A DNA stretch of 64,000 nt from Shewanella donghaensis (GCF_007567505.1 NZ_CP041783.1:62001-126000); one strand, 5' to 3'. Positions 35,961 through 45,545 are shown, numbered from the stretch's first letter. The notes: generated from the letters alone by a model not told the origin. Numbers and translations are program-made.

Positions 35961-37049
35961 TTACCAACCAATAAAATAACGACTGCGTTTGTTTAATAAT
36001 TTCTTGATAAGAATGGCAATGAAATACGAAATAACAATAACGCCCATGGTCACAATCAGAGTCGTGAAAATATTACCTTGTTCATCAAAGCCAAATATAT
36101 CGGGACTTTCGTATATCATCCACCAAGGCGTAGTTATCCAAGGGTGAATAAAATATATCGCAAAGCTGACATCAGCCAGTTTTTGCAAAGGCGTAATACT
36201 GATGTGTTCAAACTTATTCAAAATAGCCAGAATGACTAATGCTAACAACATTTTTTGCGGCAACATTAAGTCCGGTACAGTGACGTCAAATGCATCCTTA
36301 TTAAGTACTCCAGCGCCAAACCAATGAGCTTGACCAATCGCTAATGCAATCGCGGCAATCAGCATTACAATCCAAAACTTATCTATGAAGGGGAAAAGTT
36401 TGTCGCGATGAGCTGAGCCCCAAACCCCGAATAAATATACCGGCAGAAAGTAAAATAATGACTGAATGGCATTTAAGTTAGACTCAGGGCGATGGATTAA
36501 CATAGCGATAATAAATAGTGGTAAGGACACTGTTAGTAAGTGGCCTCGTTTGATTAAGTGCATCACCCAAGGTGAAAGGGCAAATAGCATCATGCCCATG
36601 GGAATATACCAATAAGCGGTTAATGTGCGTCCAGTAATGACATACCAACTGGCAGCTTTAACTGGGTTTTGAATCTCAGCATATAAAATATGTAGAGCAG
36701 GATCTGTGCCCGTTGTTAAATGCCAAATTATCCAAGGTAAAGAAAGAATCAAGTAAGGAAGAAAAACAAACTTAGTTTTGTTTTTCATATATTTCTGATA
36801 ATCCCAGCGATGATAAAAAACATGGTGGAATAAAAAACCTGAGATAAACACAAAAAACACCGTGCCGTTCATCATTAAATTAAACCACGCTTTATCAGCC
36901 AGTGTTTCAACTTCCCATCCCGCTGGACGGTAGCAATGTGCCATGACGATAAAAATAATCGCAATACCGCGAAAGTGGTTAATGCTGTTTAAAAAGCCCT
37001 TTTTCTTAGCGGGTTTAACTGCCGGTGTCGCAGTGGTGCTATCTGACAT
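35961..37049 (-). CDS. Acyltransferase 3-family membrane protein
   Basis: This 362-residue protein of the acyltransferase 3 family is an integral inner-membrane O-acyltransferase type. After a Lys-rich N-terminus it has the family's opening FLNSINHFRGIAIIFIVMAHCYRP, with Arg in HFRG and the catalytic-type His in MAHC. About ten membrane helices follow, including WYIPMGMMLFALSPWVMHLI and SFAIYFIHPWITTP. Members acetylate sugars of LPS, peptidoglycan or exopolysaccharide. The acceptor is unknown and no glycan gene is near. It is divergent from prpR. Confidence 0.87.
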   Translation of the reverse strand: MSDSTTATPAVKPAKKKGFLNSINHFRGIAIIFIVMAHCYRPAGWEVETLADKAWFNLMMNGTVFFVFISGFLFHHVFYHRWDYQKYMKNKTKFVFLPYLILSLPWIIWHLTTGTDPALHILYAEIQNPVKAASWYVITGRTLTAYWYIPMGMMLFALSPWVMHLIKRGHLLTVSLPLFIIAMLIHRPESNLNAIQSLFYFLPVYLFGVWGSAHRDKLFPFIDKFWIVMLIAAIALAIGQAHWFGAGVLNKDAFDVTVPDLMLPQKMLLALVILAILNKFEHISITPLQKLADVSFAIYFIHPWITTPWWMIYESPDIFGFDEQGNIFTTLIVTMGVIVISYFIAILIKKLLNKRSRYFIGW

Positions 37050-37194
37050 ATTACGCCCTGATTTTATTGTTATTTAGCTAAACAACTCTTATGTAAGCTT
37101 ATTGTGCTTTTATTGTTAATAAATAACAATGCCCAGATGTTGCTTGTTTGAAATAATTTTTGTCATCATTAAATCGCGCTGCAGTATTATACTT

Positions 37195-37204
37195 TTGTCG
37201 ACAA
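37195..37204. promoter_or_regulatory. Upstream PrpR-type operator
   Basis: TTGTCGACAA is a perfect palindrome. It is repeated at 37247-37256 with exactly 52 bases between centres, five helical turns. It lies upstream of the -35 element of the prpR promoter. Confidence 0.8.
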
Positions 37205-37219
37205 TGTGGGTGTATTGTG

Positions 37220-37248
37220 TTGACCATAAGTTAAAAACAACCTATATT
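37220..37248 (+). promoter_or_regulatory. Sigma-70 promoter of the prp operon
   Basis: TTGACC (37220-37225) and TATATT (37243-37248) are separated by 17 bases, a near-consensus promoter. The second operator overlaps the -10 and the expected start near 37255, so a bound regulator should block transcription. Confidence 0.78.
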
Positions 37249-37257
37249 GTCGACAAT
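37246..37257. promoter_or_regulatory. Promoter-proximal PrpR-type operator
   Basis: ATTGTCGACAAT is a 12-base palindrome over the -10 and start region of the prp promoter. It shares a ten-base core with the upstream site at 37195. Confidence 0.82.
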
Positions 37258-37284
37258 CAATATTTGGTCAGACAGCATAATATA

Positions 37285-37944
37285 ATGACATTTTTTACAG
37301 AAAAGCCCATTACTGCAGCGGATAAGACTTTTTACGAGTTAAGAAAAGATATCGTTGAAGGTGATATTCAAGCAGGGTCAAAACTGAGTGAAACAGAACT
37401 GTCGACAAAGTACGCCGTTAGCCGTGCTGTGATCCGAGAAGCCATTAATCGCTTAGAGTCATGCCACTTAGTAGAAAGAAAGGCCAATGTGGGTGCGCGT
37501 GTGGTTGCATTAACACCCGAAGGACTCATTGAATTATATCAAGTGCGCGAATCGCTTGAGGGTATGGCTGCAAGACTTGCAGCTAAAAATATGTCCGACG
37601 AAGAGATTGCAGCGTTATCAAACTTACTGACCCAGCACTCCGATGAAGTGCAATCTGGAGAATCTTATTACCAGGAAGCGGGAGATGTGGACTTTCATTA
37701 CCGCATTATCATCGGTAGTAAGAATAAACACCTCATTTCAGTGCTCATAGACGGAATGTATCACCTTATTCGCATGTACCGCGTTCAATTAGGTATGGCG
37801 GGGCCAAGAGTGACTACCGCATTTGAAGAGCATACCCATATCGTAAAAGCCATTTCAAATCGTGATGAAGAGTTAGCTGAAATACTCATGCGTCGCCACA
37901 TTATGTACTCAAAAAATAATATCGAAAATAAATTAATCAATTAA
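37285..37944 (+). CDS. prpR: PrpR, GntR-family regulator of propionate catabolism
   Basis: The 219-residue protein is a FadR/FCD-type GntR regulator. Its winged helix-turn-helix is at residues ~20-75 (GSKLSETELSTKYAVSRAVIREAINRL). The C-terminal all-helical FCD domain has VDFHYRIIIGSKN and a late HIVKAISNRDEELAE. The open frame reaches to 37129, but that would run through the promoter and operators. The ATG at 37285 follows about 30 bases after the expected transcription start. It is the first gene of prpR-B-C-acnD-prpF and probably represses the operon and itself through the two palindromes. It is not related to the sigma-54-type PrpR of E. coli. Confidence 0.85.
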   Translation: MTFFTEKPITAADKTFYELRKDIVEGDIQAGSKLSETELSTKYAVSRAVIREAINRLESCHLVERKANVGARVVALTPEGLIELYQVRESLEGMAARLAAKNMSDEEIAALSNLLTQHSDEVQSGESYYQEAGDVDFHYRIIIGSKNKHLISVLIDGMYHLIRMYRVQLGMAGPRVTTAFEEHTHIVKAISNRDEELAEILMRRHIMYSKNNIENKLIN

Positions 37945-38061
37945 AAAACGTTAAATAAAAAATCAATAAATTCAGTTGAACAATATCATTAGATAAATGT
38001 GAAGTTGGTATTCGGTTCAAATACCTAAACCAACACTTAAACAAATATAGAGAGGGATATC

Positions 38062-38940
38062 ATGAGCGCAGGCAAAAAATTCCGTCAAGCATTAGTTGAC
38101 AACAAACCATTACAAATCGTCGGCACCATTAATGCTTATTCAGCCATGATGGCGAAACAAATTGGCCATCAAGCAATATATTTATCAGGTGGTGGTGTCG
38201 CGAATGCATCCTATGGTTTACCTGATTTAGGTATGACATCACTCAATGATGTCATCGTTGATGTACAACGTATTACCTCTGCATGTGATCTACCACTTCT
38301 AGTGGATATCGATACCGGTTGGGGCGGGGCATTTAACATTGCTAAAACCGTTCGAGATATGGAAAAAGCCGGCGCTGCTGCAGTGCATATGGAAGACCAA
38401 GTGGCGCAAAAACGTTGTGGTCACCGTCCAAATAAAGAGATCGTCTCGACTGAAGAGATGGTTGATCGGATTAAAGCGGCAGTTGATGCGCGTATTGATC
38501 CTGACTTTTTCATCATGGCAAGAACCGACTCATTTGCTCAAGAAGGTTTAGAAGCCGCTATTGCCCGTGCAAAGGCCTATGTTGCGGCTGGTGCTGATGG
38601 AATTTTTGCCGAAGCGGTGAAAACTGAAGCACATTATCGCGCCTTTTCAGATGCACTTGATGTGCCTATTTTGGCCAATATCACTGAGTTTGGTCAAACA
38701 GAATTATGGAATAAAGAGCAACTCGGTCAGTGGGGAGCTGCCATGGTGCTTTATCCGTTAAGCGCATTTAGAGCGATGAATAAAGCCGCTGAAAATGTTT
38801 ACACAGCGATTCTAACCGATGGCGATCAAAAGGCGGTCATTGACTCTATGCAAACACGCATGGATTTATACGATTATCTTGGCTACCACGATTACGAACA
38901 AAAGCTTGATAGCTTATTTGCTGAAGGCAAAAATAAGTAA
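38062..38940 (+). CDS. prpB: PrpB, 2-methylisocitrate lyase
   Basis: PrpB cleaves 2-methylisocitrate to pyruvate and succinate, the last step of the methylcitrate cycle. The 292-residue protein belongs to the isocitrate lyase/PEP mutase superfamily. It shows [11 protein letters not shown] (metal-binding Asp), the active-site loop with KRCGH, and [22 protein letters not shown] ribosome site precedes the ATG. It follows prpR by 117 bases and no other promoter or operator palindrome was seen in that gap, so it is read from the prpR promoter. Confidence 0.95.
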   Translation: MSAGKKFRQALVDNKPLQIVGTINAYSAMMAKQIGHQAIYLSGGGVANASYGLPDLGMTSLNDVIVDVQRITSACDLPLLVDIDTGWGGAFNIAKTVRDMEKAGAAAVHMEDQVAQKRCGHRPNKEIVSTEEMVDRIKAAVDARIDPDFFIMARTDSFAQEGLEAAIARAKAYVAAGADGIFAEAVKTEAHYRAFSDALDVPILANITEFGQTELWNKEQLGQWGAAMVLYPLSAFRAMNKAAENVYTAILTDGDQKAVIDSMQTRMDLYDYLGYHDYEQKLDSLFAEGKNK

Positions 38941-39163
38941 TTACTGATAAGACAAAAAAGCGGTTTGTGCTCTTGTTTAGCTGTGTCGATAAGCAGTGCC
39001 AATAAACAGTCGTTGTTGCAATAGAGTTTAATAGTGATTGTATAATAAACGCACAAATGTTGTTCTTAAACAAAGATTGCAGCTAGGCAAACCGTTAGCT
39101 TAAAAGATAACCAGAAAGTACCCGATTAATATAAATAAAAATATAAAAGAATAGGAAATCATT

Positions 39164-40288
39164 ATGGTAGACAAGAAATTAAGTGGTGCAGGTCTTCGCG
39201 GCCAAAGTGCAGGTGATACAGCGTTATGTACAGTGGGTCAATCTGGCTCAGGATTAACCTATTGTGGTTATGACGTTGCTGATTTATCTGAAAACGCCAC
39301 CTTTGAGGAAGTCGCCTATTTATTATTTAATGGTGAATTACCAAATCAAGCTCAGCTAGATACATACAAATCAGTATTGACGACTCAGCGTGATTTACCT
39401 CAAGCATTAAAAGAAGTATTACAACGTATTCCTGCAGATGCTCACCCAATGGATGTGATGCGCACTGGTTGCTCATTTCTAGGTAACCTTGAGCCAGAAG
39501 CTGATTTTGCTGATCAACATAAAGCAGCAAACCGCTTACTCGCAGCTTTCCCTGCGATCATGTGTTACTGGTATCGTTTCAGCCATGAAGGCGTTGAAAT
39601 TGACTGTGTCACTGATGAAGCATCAATTGGTGGTCACTTCTTAAAACTTTTAAATGGTAAAACGCCATCAGAGCAACATCGTAAAGTGATGGACGTATCG
39701 TTAATTCTTTATGCTGAGCATGAGTTTAACGCTTCTACCTTTACTGCGCGCGTATGTGCATCAACCTTATCGGACATGTTCTCGTGTATTACGGGTGCTA
39801 TCGGTACACTTCGAGGGCCGCTTCACGGCGGTGCTAATGAAGCTGCAATGGACATGATCCAAAAGTTTACTTCGCCAAGCGATGCTAAAGCGCAAATGGC
39901 AGGCATGCTAGAGCGTAAAGAAAAAATCATGGGCTTTGGTCATGCGATTTATCGCACTTCAGATCCACGTAATGTGATTATCAAAGCATGGTCAGAAAAA
40001 CTGGCTCAGGAAAATGGTGATACCAGTTTGTACGACATCTCTGTTGCCTGTGAGGAGTTCATGTGGGATAGCAAAAAGCTATTTTGTAATGCTGATTTCT
40101 TCCATGCCTCGGCTTATCATTTCATGGGTATTCCAACCAAGCTATTCACGCCTATTTTTGTGTGTTCACGTCTTACTGGCTGGGCAGCGCATGTGATGGA
40201 GCAACGTTCAAACAATCGTATTATTAGACCAAGTGCTGATTACATCGGTTCAGAGCCACGTACTGTAACGCCAATTAGCGAAAGATAA
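39164..40288 (+). CDS. prpC: PrpC, 2-methylcitrate synthase
   Basis: PrpC condenses propionyl-CoA with oxaloacetate. The 374-residue type II citrate synthase-like protein has CTVGQSGSGLTYCGYDVADL at the start and a LHGGANEAAMD active-site region. MGFGHAIYRTSDPR (catalytic His) and a FHASAYHFMGIP segment with the catalytic Asp just before it follow. The length fits methylcitrate synthase rather than the ~430-residue GltA. It is 223 bases after prpB; that gap holds no ORF of note. A strong terminator-like hairpin follows its stop. Confidence 0.95.
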   Translation: MVDKKLSGAGLRGQSAGDTALCTVGQSGSGLTYCGYDVADLSENATFEEVAYLLFNGELPNQAQLDTYKSVLTTQRDLPQALKEVLQRIPADAHPMDVMRTGCSFLGNLEPEADFADQHKAANRLLAAFPAIMCYWYRFSHEGVEIDCVTDEASIGGHFLKLLNGKTPSEQHRKVMDVSLILYAEHEFNASTFTARVCASTLSDMFSCITGAIGTLRGPLHGGANEAAMDMIQKFTSPSDAKAQMAGMLERKEKIMGFGHAIYRTSDPRNVIIKAWSEKLAQENGDTSLYDISVACEEFMWDSKKLFCNADFFHASAYHFMGIPTKLFTPIFVCSRLTGWAAHVMEQRSNNRIIRPSADYIGSEPRTVTPISER

Positions 40289-40293
40289 ACAGT

Positions 40294-40327
40294 CAAAGGC
40301 TGGCCCATGGGTCAGCCTTTTTGTTTT
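40294..40327 (+). terminator. Terminator-like hairpin between prpC and acnD
   Basis: AAAGGCTGGCCC pairs with GGGTCAGCCTTT (one G-T pair), followed by TTGTTTTTC. It has all the marks of an intrinsic terminator, yet lies inside an otherwise continuous operon. Confidence 0.85.
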
Positions 40328-40392
40328 TCAGACCTTGTTGAGCATGCAAATTGCAAACGAGCTAACAATTACCAAACTTGATGGATTGGGTT

Positions 40393-43008
40393 ATGAATTC
40401 AAATTATAGAAAACCGTTACCAGGTACAGAGCTTGATTACTTTGATACCAAAGCTGCTGTTGATGATATCCAAGCAGGCGCATTCGACAAACTGCCATAT
40501 AGTTCTCGCGTTTATGCCGAGAACCTTGTGCGCCGTTGCCCACCTGAGACGCTAACAGATTGCTTAAAACAAATTATTGAACGTAAGCGAGATCTCGATT
40601 TTCCTTGGTTTCCTGCCCGCGTAGTTTGTCACGACATTCTTGGTCAAACTGCATTAGTTGATTTAGCGGGTTTGCGTGATGCTATCGCTGAAAAAGGTGG
40701 CGACCCATCAAAAGTGAACCCAGTAGTGCCAACTCAATTAATTGTCGATCACTCTCTGGCTGTCGAACATGCAGGTTTTGAAAAAGATGCCTTTGAAAAA
40801 AACCGCGCCATTGAAGACCGACGTAATGAAGACAGATTTCATTTTATCAACTGGACTAAAACGGCCTTTAAAAATATTGATGTGATCCAGCCCGGCAACG
40901 GCATCATGCATCAGATTAATTTAGAGAAAATGTCGCCCGTGGTGCAAGCCCGTGAAGGCGTGGCATTTCCTGATACCTTGGTGGGCACGGATAGCCATAC
41001 CCCCCATGTTGATGCTTTAGGCGTTATCGCTATTGGTGTTGGTGGGCTTGAAGCTGAAAGCGTAATGTTAGGTCGCCCATCTTATATGCGTCTGCCAGAT
41101 ATTGTCGGTGTTGAGCTGGTCGGCGAGCGTCAATCAGGCATTACTGCAACAGATATTGTCTTGGCGATTACCGAGTTTTTACGCGAGCAAAAAGTAGTAT
41201 CAACCTACCTTGAGTTTTATGGTGAAGGCGCCGCTAATCTGACATTAGGCGATCGCGCCACTATTTCAAATATGACGCCAGAATTTGGCGCCACAGCAGC
41301 GATGTTTTATATCGATGATAAAACCATTGATTACTTAAAACTGACAGGCCGTGACGATAAACAAGTTGAACTTGTTGAGACTTACGCCAAACAAAATGGC
41401 CTATGGGCTGACACCCTAGTGAATGCAGAATATGAACGCGTGCTGCGTTTTGACTTATCCAGTGTTGGACGTAACATTGCAGGTCCTTCAAACCCACATC
41501 GCCGCGTATCGACCAGTGATTTAGCCGCTAAAGGTATTAGCGGTGTTGTTGAAAATGAAGACGGCTTAATGCCTGATGGCGCTTGTATTATTGCCGCCAT
41601 TACCAGTTGTACTAACACGTCTAACCCACGCAATGTGATTGCTGCAGGCTTAATCGCCCGTAACGCCAATGCCAAAGGGCTTACACGTAAACCTTGGGTT
41701 AAAACTTCATTAGCACCAGGTTCAAAAGCAGTGCAGCTGTATCTTGAAGATGCCAATCTATTAACCGAACTTGAAGCCTTAGGCTTTGGTATTGTCGGTT
41801 TTGCCTGTACCACCTGTAATGGTATGAGTGGCGCACTCGATCCAGTGATTCAAAAAGAAGTGATCGAACGCGATTTATATACCACCGCAGTGTTATCGGG
41901 TAACCGAAATTTTGATGGCCGTATTCATCCTTATGCTAAGCAAGCGTTCTTAGCCTCGCCGCCTTTGGTTGTTGCTTATGCTATTGCTGGCACCATTCGT
42001 TTTGATATTGAAAAAGATATCTTAGGCAAGGATCAACAAGGTAACGATATAAGACTTAAAGACATCTGGCCATCAGATGCTGAAATTGATTCGGTCATTG
42101 CTGCTAGCGTTAAGCCTGAGCAATTCCGCAAAGTGTATGAGCCAATGTTTGATATCAAAGTTGAATACGGCAGCGGCTCTTCAGCAAAGATTGATCCACA
42201 GTATGATTGGCGTCCTGAGAGTACCTATATCCGTCGTCCTCCTTATTGGGAAGGCGCATTAGCGGGTGAGCGCGCCATGAAAGGCATGCGTCCATTAGCG
42301 GTATTAGGTGACAACATTACTACCGATCATTTATCACCATCAAATGCGATCATGCTTGATAGTGCCGCTGGTGCATACCTTGATAAAATGGGCTTGCCTG
42401 AAGTTGATTTCAACTCATATGCCACTCATCGCGGTGACCATTTAACCGCCCAGCGCGCCACATTTGCTAATCCTAAATTGTTTAATGAAATGGTGACCAC
42501 CTTAGGTAAAGACGGCAAACAAGTTATTAAGCAAGGTTCTTACGCTCGAATAGAGCCTGAAGGGCAAGAGTCGCGCATGTGGGAAGCCATTGAAACCTAC
42601 ATGGAACGTAAGCAGCCGCTTATCATCATAGCTGGTGCAGATTATGGTCAAGGTTCAAGCCGTGACTGGGCCGCCAAAGGCGTACGTTTAGCCGGCGTTG
42701 AAGTGATTGTCGCTGAAGGTTTTGAGCGAATCCATCGTACTAACCTCGTTGGCATGGGCGTTTTACCGCTTGAATTTACCAATGGCGAGAATCGTCACAC
42801 CTATCAAATTGACGGTACAGAAACCTATGATGTTATCGGTGAACGTACTCCTGGTGCAGCACTCACGGTTATTATCGCGCGCCATAATGGTGAGCAAATA
42901 ACCGTCCCTGTTAAGTGTCGTTTAGACACTGCTGAAGAAGTGTCTATCTATGAAGCAGGCGGCATTTTACAGCGCTTCGCTCAGGACTTTTTAGATGCCA
43001 GCCATTAG
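40393..43008 (+). CDS. acnD: AcnD, Fe-S-dependent 2-methylcitrate dehydratase
   Basis: AcnD dehydrates 2-methylcitrate to 2-methyl-trans-aconitate in pathways without PrpD, and needs PrpF. The 871-residue aconitase-like protein has [4Fe-4S] cysteines in ITSCTNTSNPRN and in GFACTTCNGMSG. It also has DSHTPHVDALGV and the swivelling domain with GSSRDWAAKG. The open frame starts a few codons earlier, but MNSNYRKPLPGTELDYFD at 40393 is the family-like start. The neighbours prpC and prpF confirm AcnD rather than AcnA. It is probably limited by the upstream hairpin unless read-through or a second promoter exists. Confidence 0.93.
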   Translation: MNSNYRKPLPGTELDYFDTKAAVDDIQAGAFDKLPYSSRVYAENLVRRCPPETLTDCLKQIIERKRDLDFPWFPARVVCHDILGQTALVDLAGLRDAIAEKGGDPSKVNPVVPTQLIVDHSLAVEHAGFEKDAFEKNRAIEDRRNEDRFHFINWTKTAFKNIDVIQPGNGIMHQINLEKMSPVVQAREGVAFPDTLVGTDSHTPHVDALGVIAIGVGGLEAESVMLGRPSYMRLPDIVGVELVGERQSGITATDIVLAITEFLREQKVVSTYLEFYGEGAANLTLGDRATISNMTPEFGATAAMFYIDDKTIDYLKLTGRDDKQVELVETYAKQNGLWADTLVNAEYERVLRFDLSSVGRNIAGPSNPHRRVSTSDLAAKGISGVVENEDGLMPDGACIIAAITSCTNTSNPRNVIAAGLIARNANAKGLTRKPWVKTSLAPGSKAVQLYLEDANLLTELEALGFGIVGFACTTCNGMSGALDPVIQKEVIERDLYTTAVLSGNRNFDGRIHPYAKQAFLASPPLVVAYAIAGTIRFDIEKDILGKDQQGNDIRLKDIWPSDAEIDSVIAASVKPEQFRKVYEPMFDIKVEYGSGSSAKIDPQYDWRPESTYIRRPPYWEGALAGERAMKGMRPLAVLGDNITTDHLSPSNAIMLDSAAGAYLDKMGLPEVDFNSYATHRGDHLTAQRATFANPKLFNEMVTTLGKDGKQVIKQGSYARIEPEGQESRMWEAIETYMERKQPLIIIAGADYGQGSSRDWAAKGVRLAGVEVIVAEGFERIHRTNLVGMGVLPLEFTNGENRHTYQIDGTETYDVIGERTPGAALTVIIARHNGEQITVPVKCRLDTAEEVSIYEAGGILQRFAQDFLDASH

Positions 43009-43058
43009 TGATTAGTGATTAGTCATAAGTAATCATAGCTTAGTTAAACTTAACAAAT

Positions 43059-43095
43059 ATCAGCACAATGAGCGCCTCTCACTCATTGTGCTGAT
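43059..43095 (+). other. Long hairpin between acnD and prpF
   Basis: A perfect 14-base-pair stem (43059-43072 with 43082-43095) encloses CGCCTCTCA. It ends 17 bases before the prpF start codon and about eight before its ribosome site. No T-run follows, so it is more likely an RNA-stability or translation element than a terminator. Confidence 0.75.
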
Positions 43096-43112
43096 TGATT
43101 TTAGGAAAGATG

Positions 43113-44303
43113 ATGTCTCATATTCCACAAATAAAAATACCAGCGACCTATATGCGTGGCGGCACCAGTAAAGGGGTGTTTTTCAATCTAACTGATTTAC
43201 CAAAAGCGGCTCAAGTAGCGGGCGATGCCCGCGATGCCATGCTACTTAGAGTCATTGGCAGTCCTGATCCTTATGGTAAACAAACTGATGGCATGGGCGG
43301 CGCAACTTCAAGTACCAGCAAGACGGTCATATTGTCTAAAAGCACCCAAGCCGATCACGATGTCGATTACCTTTTTGGCCAAGTGGCCATTGATAAGCCC
43401 TTTGTTGATTGGAGTGGTAATTGCGGTAATTTAACTGCGGCCGTGGGTTCATTTGCCATATCCAATGGCTTAATTGACAGCAGCCGAGTACCCGAAAATG
43501 GCATTGCGGTAGTGCGTATTTGGCAGGCGAATATTGGAAAAACCATTATTGCTCACGTGCCAATGGTTAACGGCGCAGTGCAAGAAACAGGTGACTTTGA
43601 ATTAGACGGGGTGACTTTTCCAGCAGCCGAAGTGAAAGTCGAGTTTCTTGATCCTGCTGATGGTGCAGGGGCAATGTTCCCAACCGGTAACTTAGTCGAT
43701 GACCTTGTAGTGCCAACGGATGTTGTTGCCAGTGGTAGCTTAAAAGCGACCATGATTAATGCCGGTATTCCGACAGTATTTATTAATGCCAGTGAACTGG
43801 GTTATAGCGGCGCAGAGTTGCAACAAGCCATTAATAGCGATGAAAAAGCATTGGCGATGTTCGAGACTATTCGTGCTTACGGCGCGGTTAAAATGGGGCT
43901 TATTAAGCATATTGATGAAGCCGCTGCCAGACAACACACCCCTAAAGTGGCTATCGTTGCTGAGCCTGTTGATTACACATCATCAAGTGGTAAGGCGATT
44001 TCAAAACAGAGCATTGATCTTAATGTCCGCGCGTTATCCATGGGCAAGTTACATCATGCCATGATGGGCACGGCAGCTGTTGCCATTGGTACTGCGGCAG
44101 CAATACCGGGCACGCTAGTCAGTTTAGCAGCAGGTAATCTTGAGCGTGAAAGTGTTCATTTTGGTCATCCATCAGGCACCCTTAAAGTGGGCGCGCAGGC
44201 CAGTTTTGTTGACGGTCAATGGCAAGTGAATAAAGCCATTATGAGCCGCAGCGCTAGAGTGCTAATGGAAGGTTGGGTAAGAATACCCGGCGACAGCTTT
44301 TAG
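43113..44303 (+). CDS. prpF: PrpF, 2-methyl-aconitate isomerase
   Basis: PrpF works with AcnD, isomerising trans-2-methylaconitate to the cis form. The 396-residue DAPepimerase-fold protein has the family start IPATYMRGGTSKGVFF, then DGMGGATSSTSKTVIL and DWSGNCGNLTAAVGSFA. The AGGA site at 43103-43106 fits the second ATG (43113) best. It is the last gene of the operon and has a terminator 40 bases on. The AcnD/PrpF pair replaces PrpD, the usual arrangement in Shewanella and Vibrio. Confidence 0.94.
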   Translation: MSHIPQIKIPATYMRGGTSKGVFFNLTDLPKAAQVAGDARDAMLLRVIGSPDPYGKQTDGMGGATSSTSKTVILSKSTQADHDVDYLFGQVAIDKPFVDWSGNCGNLTAAVGSFAISNGLIDSSRVPENGIAVVRIWQANIGKTIIAHVPMVNGAVQETGDFELDGVTFPAAEVKVEFLDPADGAGAMFPTGNLVDDLVVPTDVVASGSLKATMINAGIPTVFINASELGYSGAELQQAINSDEKALAMFETIRAYGAVKMGLIKHIDEAAARQHTPKVAIVAEPVDYTSSSGKAISKQSIDLNVRALSMGKLHHAMMGTAAVAIGTAAAIPGTLVSLAAGNLERESVHFGHPSGTLKVGAQASFVDGQWQVNKAIMSRSARVLMEGWVRIPGDSF

Positions 44304-44343
44304 GTTTAACTGCTAATTTTTCACTCACTCAATTGTTGACGCT

Positions 44344-44380
44344 ATGGCACTGATAAGCTTATTTTCAGTGCCATTTTTAT
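44344..44380 (+). terminator. Intrinsic terminator after prpF
   Basis: ATGGCACTGA (44344-44353) pairs with TCAGTGCCAT (44365-44374) around a T-rich loop, followed by TTTTATTG. Confidence 0.83.
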
Positions 44381-44540
44381 TGAATGAACAAAAATAGATT
44401 GAGATAAATATCCGTCAATAGTGTTTACTCATCTAATCCATGTCTTTTAGTGCTTTTACCTCATGCCGATTTTATCGAATACTAGGGTTAATAAGTCCAT
44501 AAACTCAAGCCTAGTTTAACTAAATCAATAAGGTGCGTTT

Positions 44541-45467
44541 ATTATTAGTGCTCTGTTTAAAACCTGTTTACTCACAGCGTTAGCTATCATCGCATTCGCG
44601 GCAAATTCGGTATTAAGCCGTTTAGCGTTGGGAGGCGAAGTTATCGATGCCGCCAGTTTTACTGCTATTCGATTGGGTGCAGGCGCGTTCACATTATTGG
44701 CTATTGTAAGCCTCAAGTCTTTTTTAACACGTAAACAACTTAAAACGAGGCTTTTAGAAGAAAAGAGTTCAGCCTCTTCATCTACAGACCAAACTTCTGG
44801 CAGTTGGCTGGCGAGCTTGATGTTGTTCATTTATGCCGTGACGTTCTCTTATGCTTACTTGTCAGTCGATACTGGTACGGGCGCTTTGATACTATTTGGC
44901 GCAGTGCAGCTGACGATGATTCTGTTATCACTTTTCGCGGGTACGCGTTTACATTTCACCGAGTGGCTGGGCGTGGTGACGGCATTTATCGGTTTTATTT
45001 ACCTTGTATTACCTGATATCAGCTCTCCTTCATTTGAAGGCTTATTACTGATGACGTTATCGGGTATGGCTTGGGGTATTTACACACTTAAAGGCCGTGA
45101 TTCACTAAATCCGTTACTTGATACTACCTACAATTTTATACGCACCATGCCCTTAGTCTTGGTGTTAGTGCTGCTGACCATAAACGATATGCACTTTTCA
45201 TCAGAAGGGATCTTACTGGCGTTGATTGCAGGCGGGCTGACTTCAGGCATTGGCTATACGATTTGGTATATTGCTCTTACAGGGCTCACTTCAACTCAAG
45301 CAGCTGTTATTCAACTGTCTGTGCCCATTATTGCTGCTATCGGAGGGGTGATATTTGTTTCTGAAGCCATCACTGCTCGGTTAATAATTTCATCCATAGT
45401 GGTGCTCGGCGGCATATTGATGGTAGTGCTCGGACAATATTATTCAAGTAAAAAACTGAAGCGATAA
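44541..45467 (+). CDS. EamA-family (drug/metabolite) transporter with unusual start
   Basis: This EamA/DMT transporter has about ten membrane helices. With the start proposed here it has 308 residues, normal for the family. The sequence GAFIISALFKTCLLTALAIIAF forms the first helix and lies upstream of the first usual start codon (TTG at 44628). Between the in-frame stop at 44529 and that TTG there is no ATG, GTG or TTG in frame. An AAGGTG ribosome site (44530-44535) sits five bases before ATT at 44541 and eight before ATT at 44544, so an AUU start is likely. The cytoplasmic loop LEEKSSASSSTDQTSGSW is unusually long. Substrate unknown; it converges with recD. Confidence 0.7.
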   Translation: MISALFKTCLLTALAIIAFAANSVLSRLALGGEVIDAASFTAIRLGAGAFTLLAIVSLKSFLTRKQLKTRLLEEKSSASSSTDQTSGSWLASLMLFIYAVTFSYAYLSVDTGTGALILFGAVQLTMILLSLFAGTRLHFTEWLGVVTAFIGFIYLVLPDISSPSFEGLLLMTLSGMAWGIYTLKGRDSLNPLLDTTYNFIRTMPLVLVLVLLTINDMHFSSEGILLALIAGGLTSGIGYTIWYIALTGLTSTQAAVIQLSVPIIAAIGGVIFVSEAITARLIISSIVVLGGILMVVLGQYYSSKKLKR

Positions 45468-45545
45468 AAAGGGACAATGTCATCCCATTGGCCTGAATTA
45501 TCATGTTTTTAGCTAGTAGCCACTAGCTATCAGCAACTAGCAATC

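Noticed and set aside
37129..37284. Extended N-terminus for PrpR
   Set aside because: The extra 52 codons would run through the promoter and both operators and are not like the family; the ATG at 37285 is the natural start.
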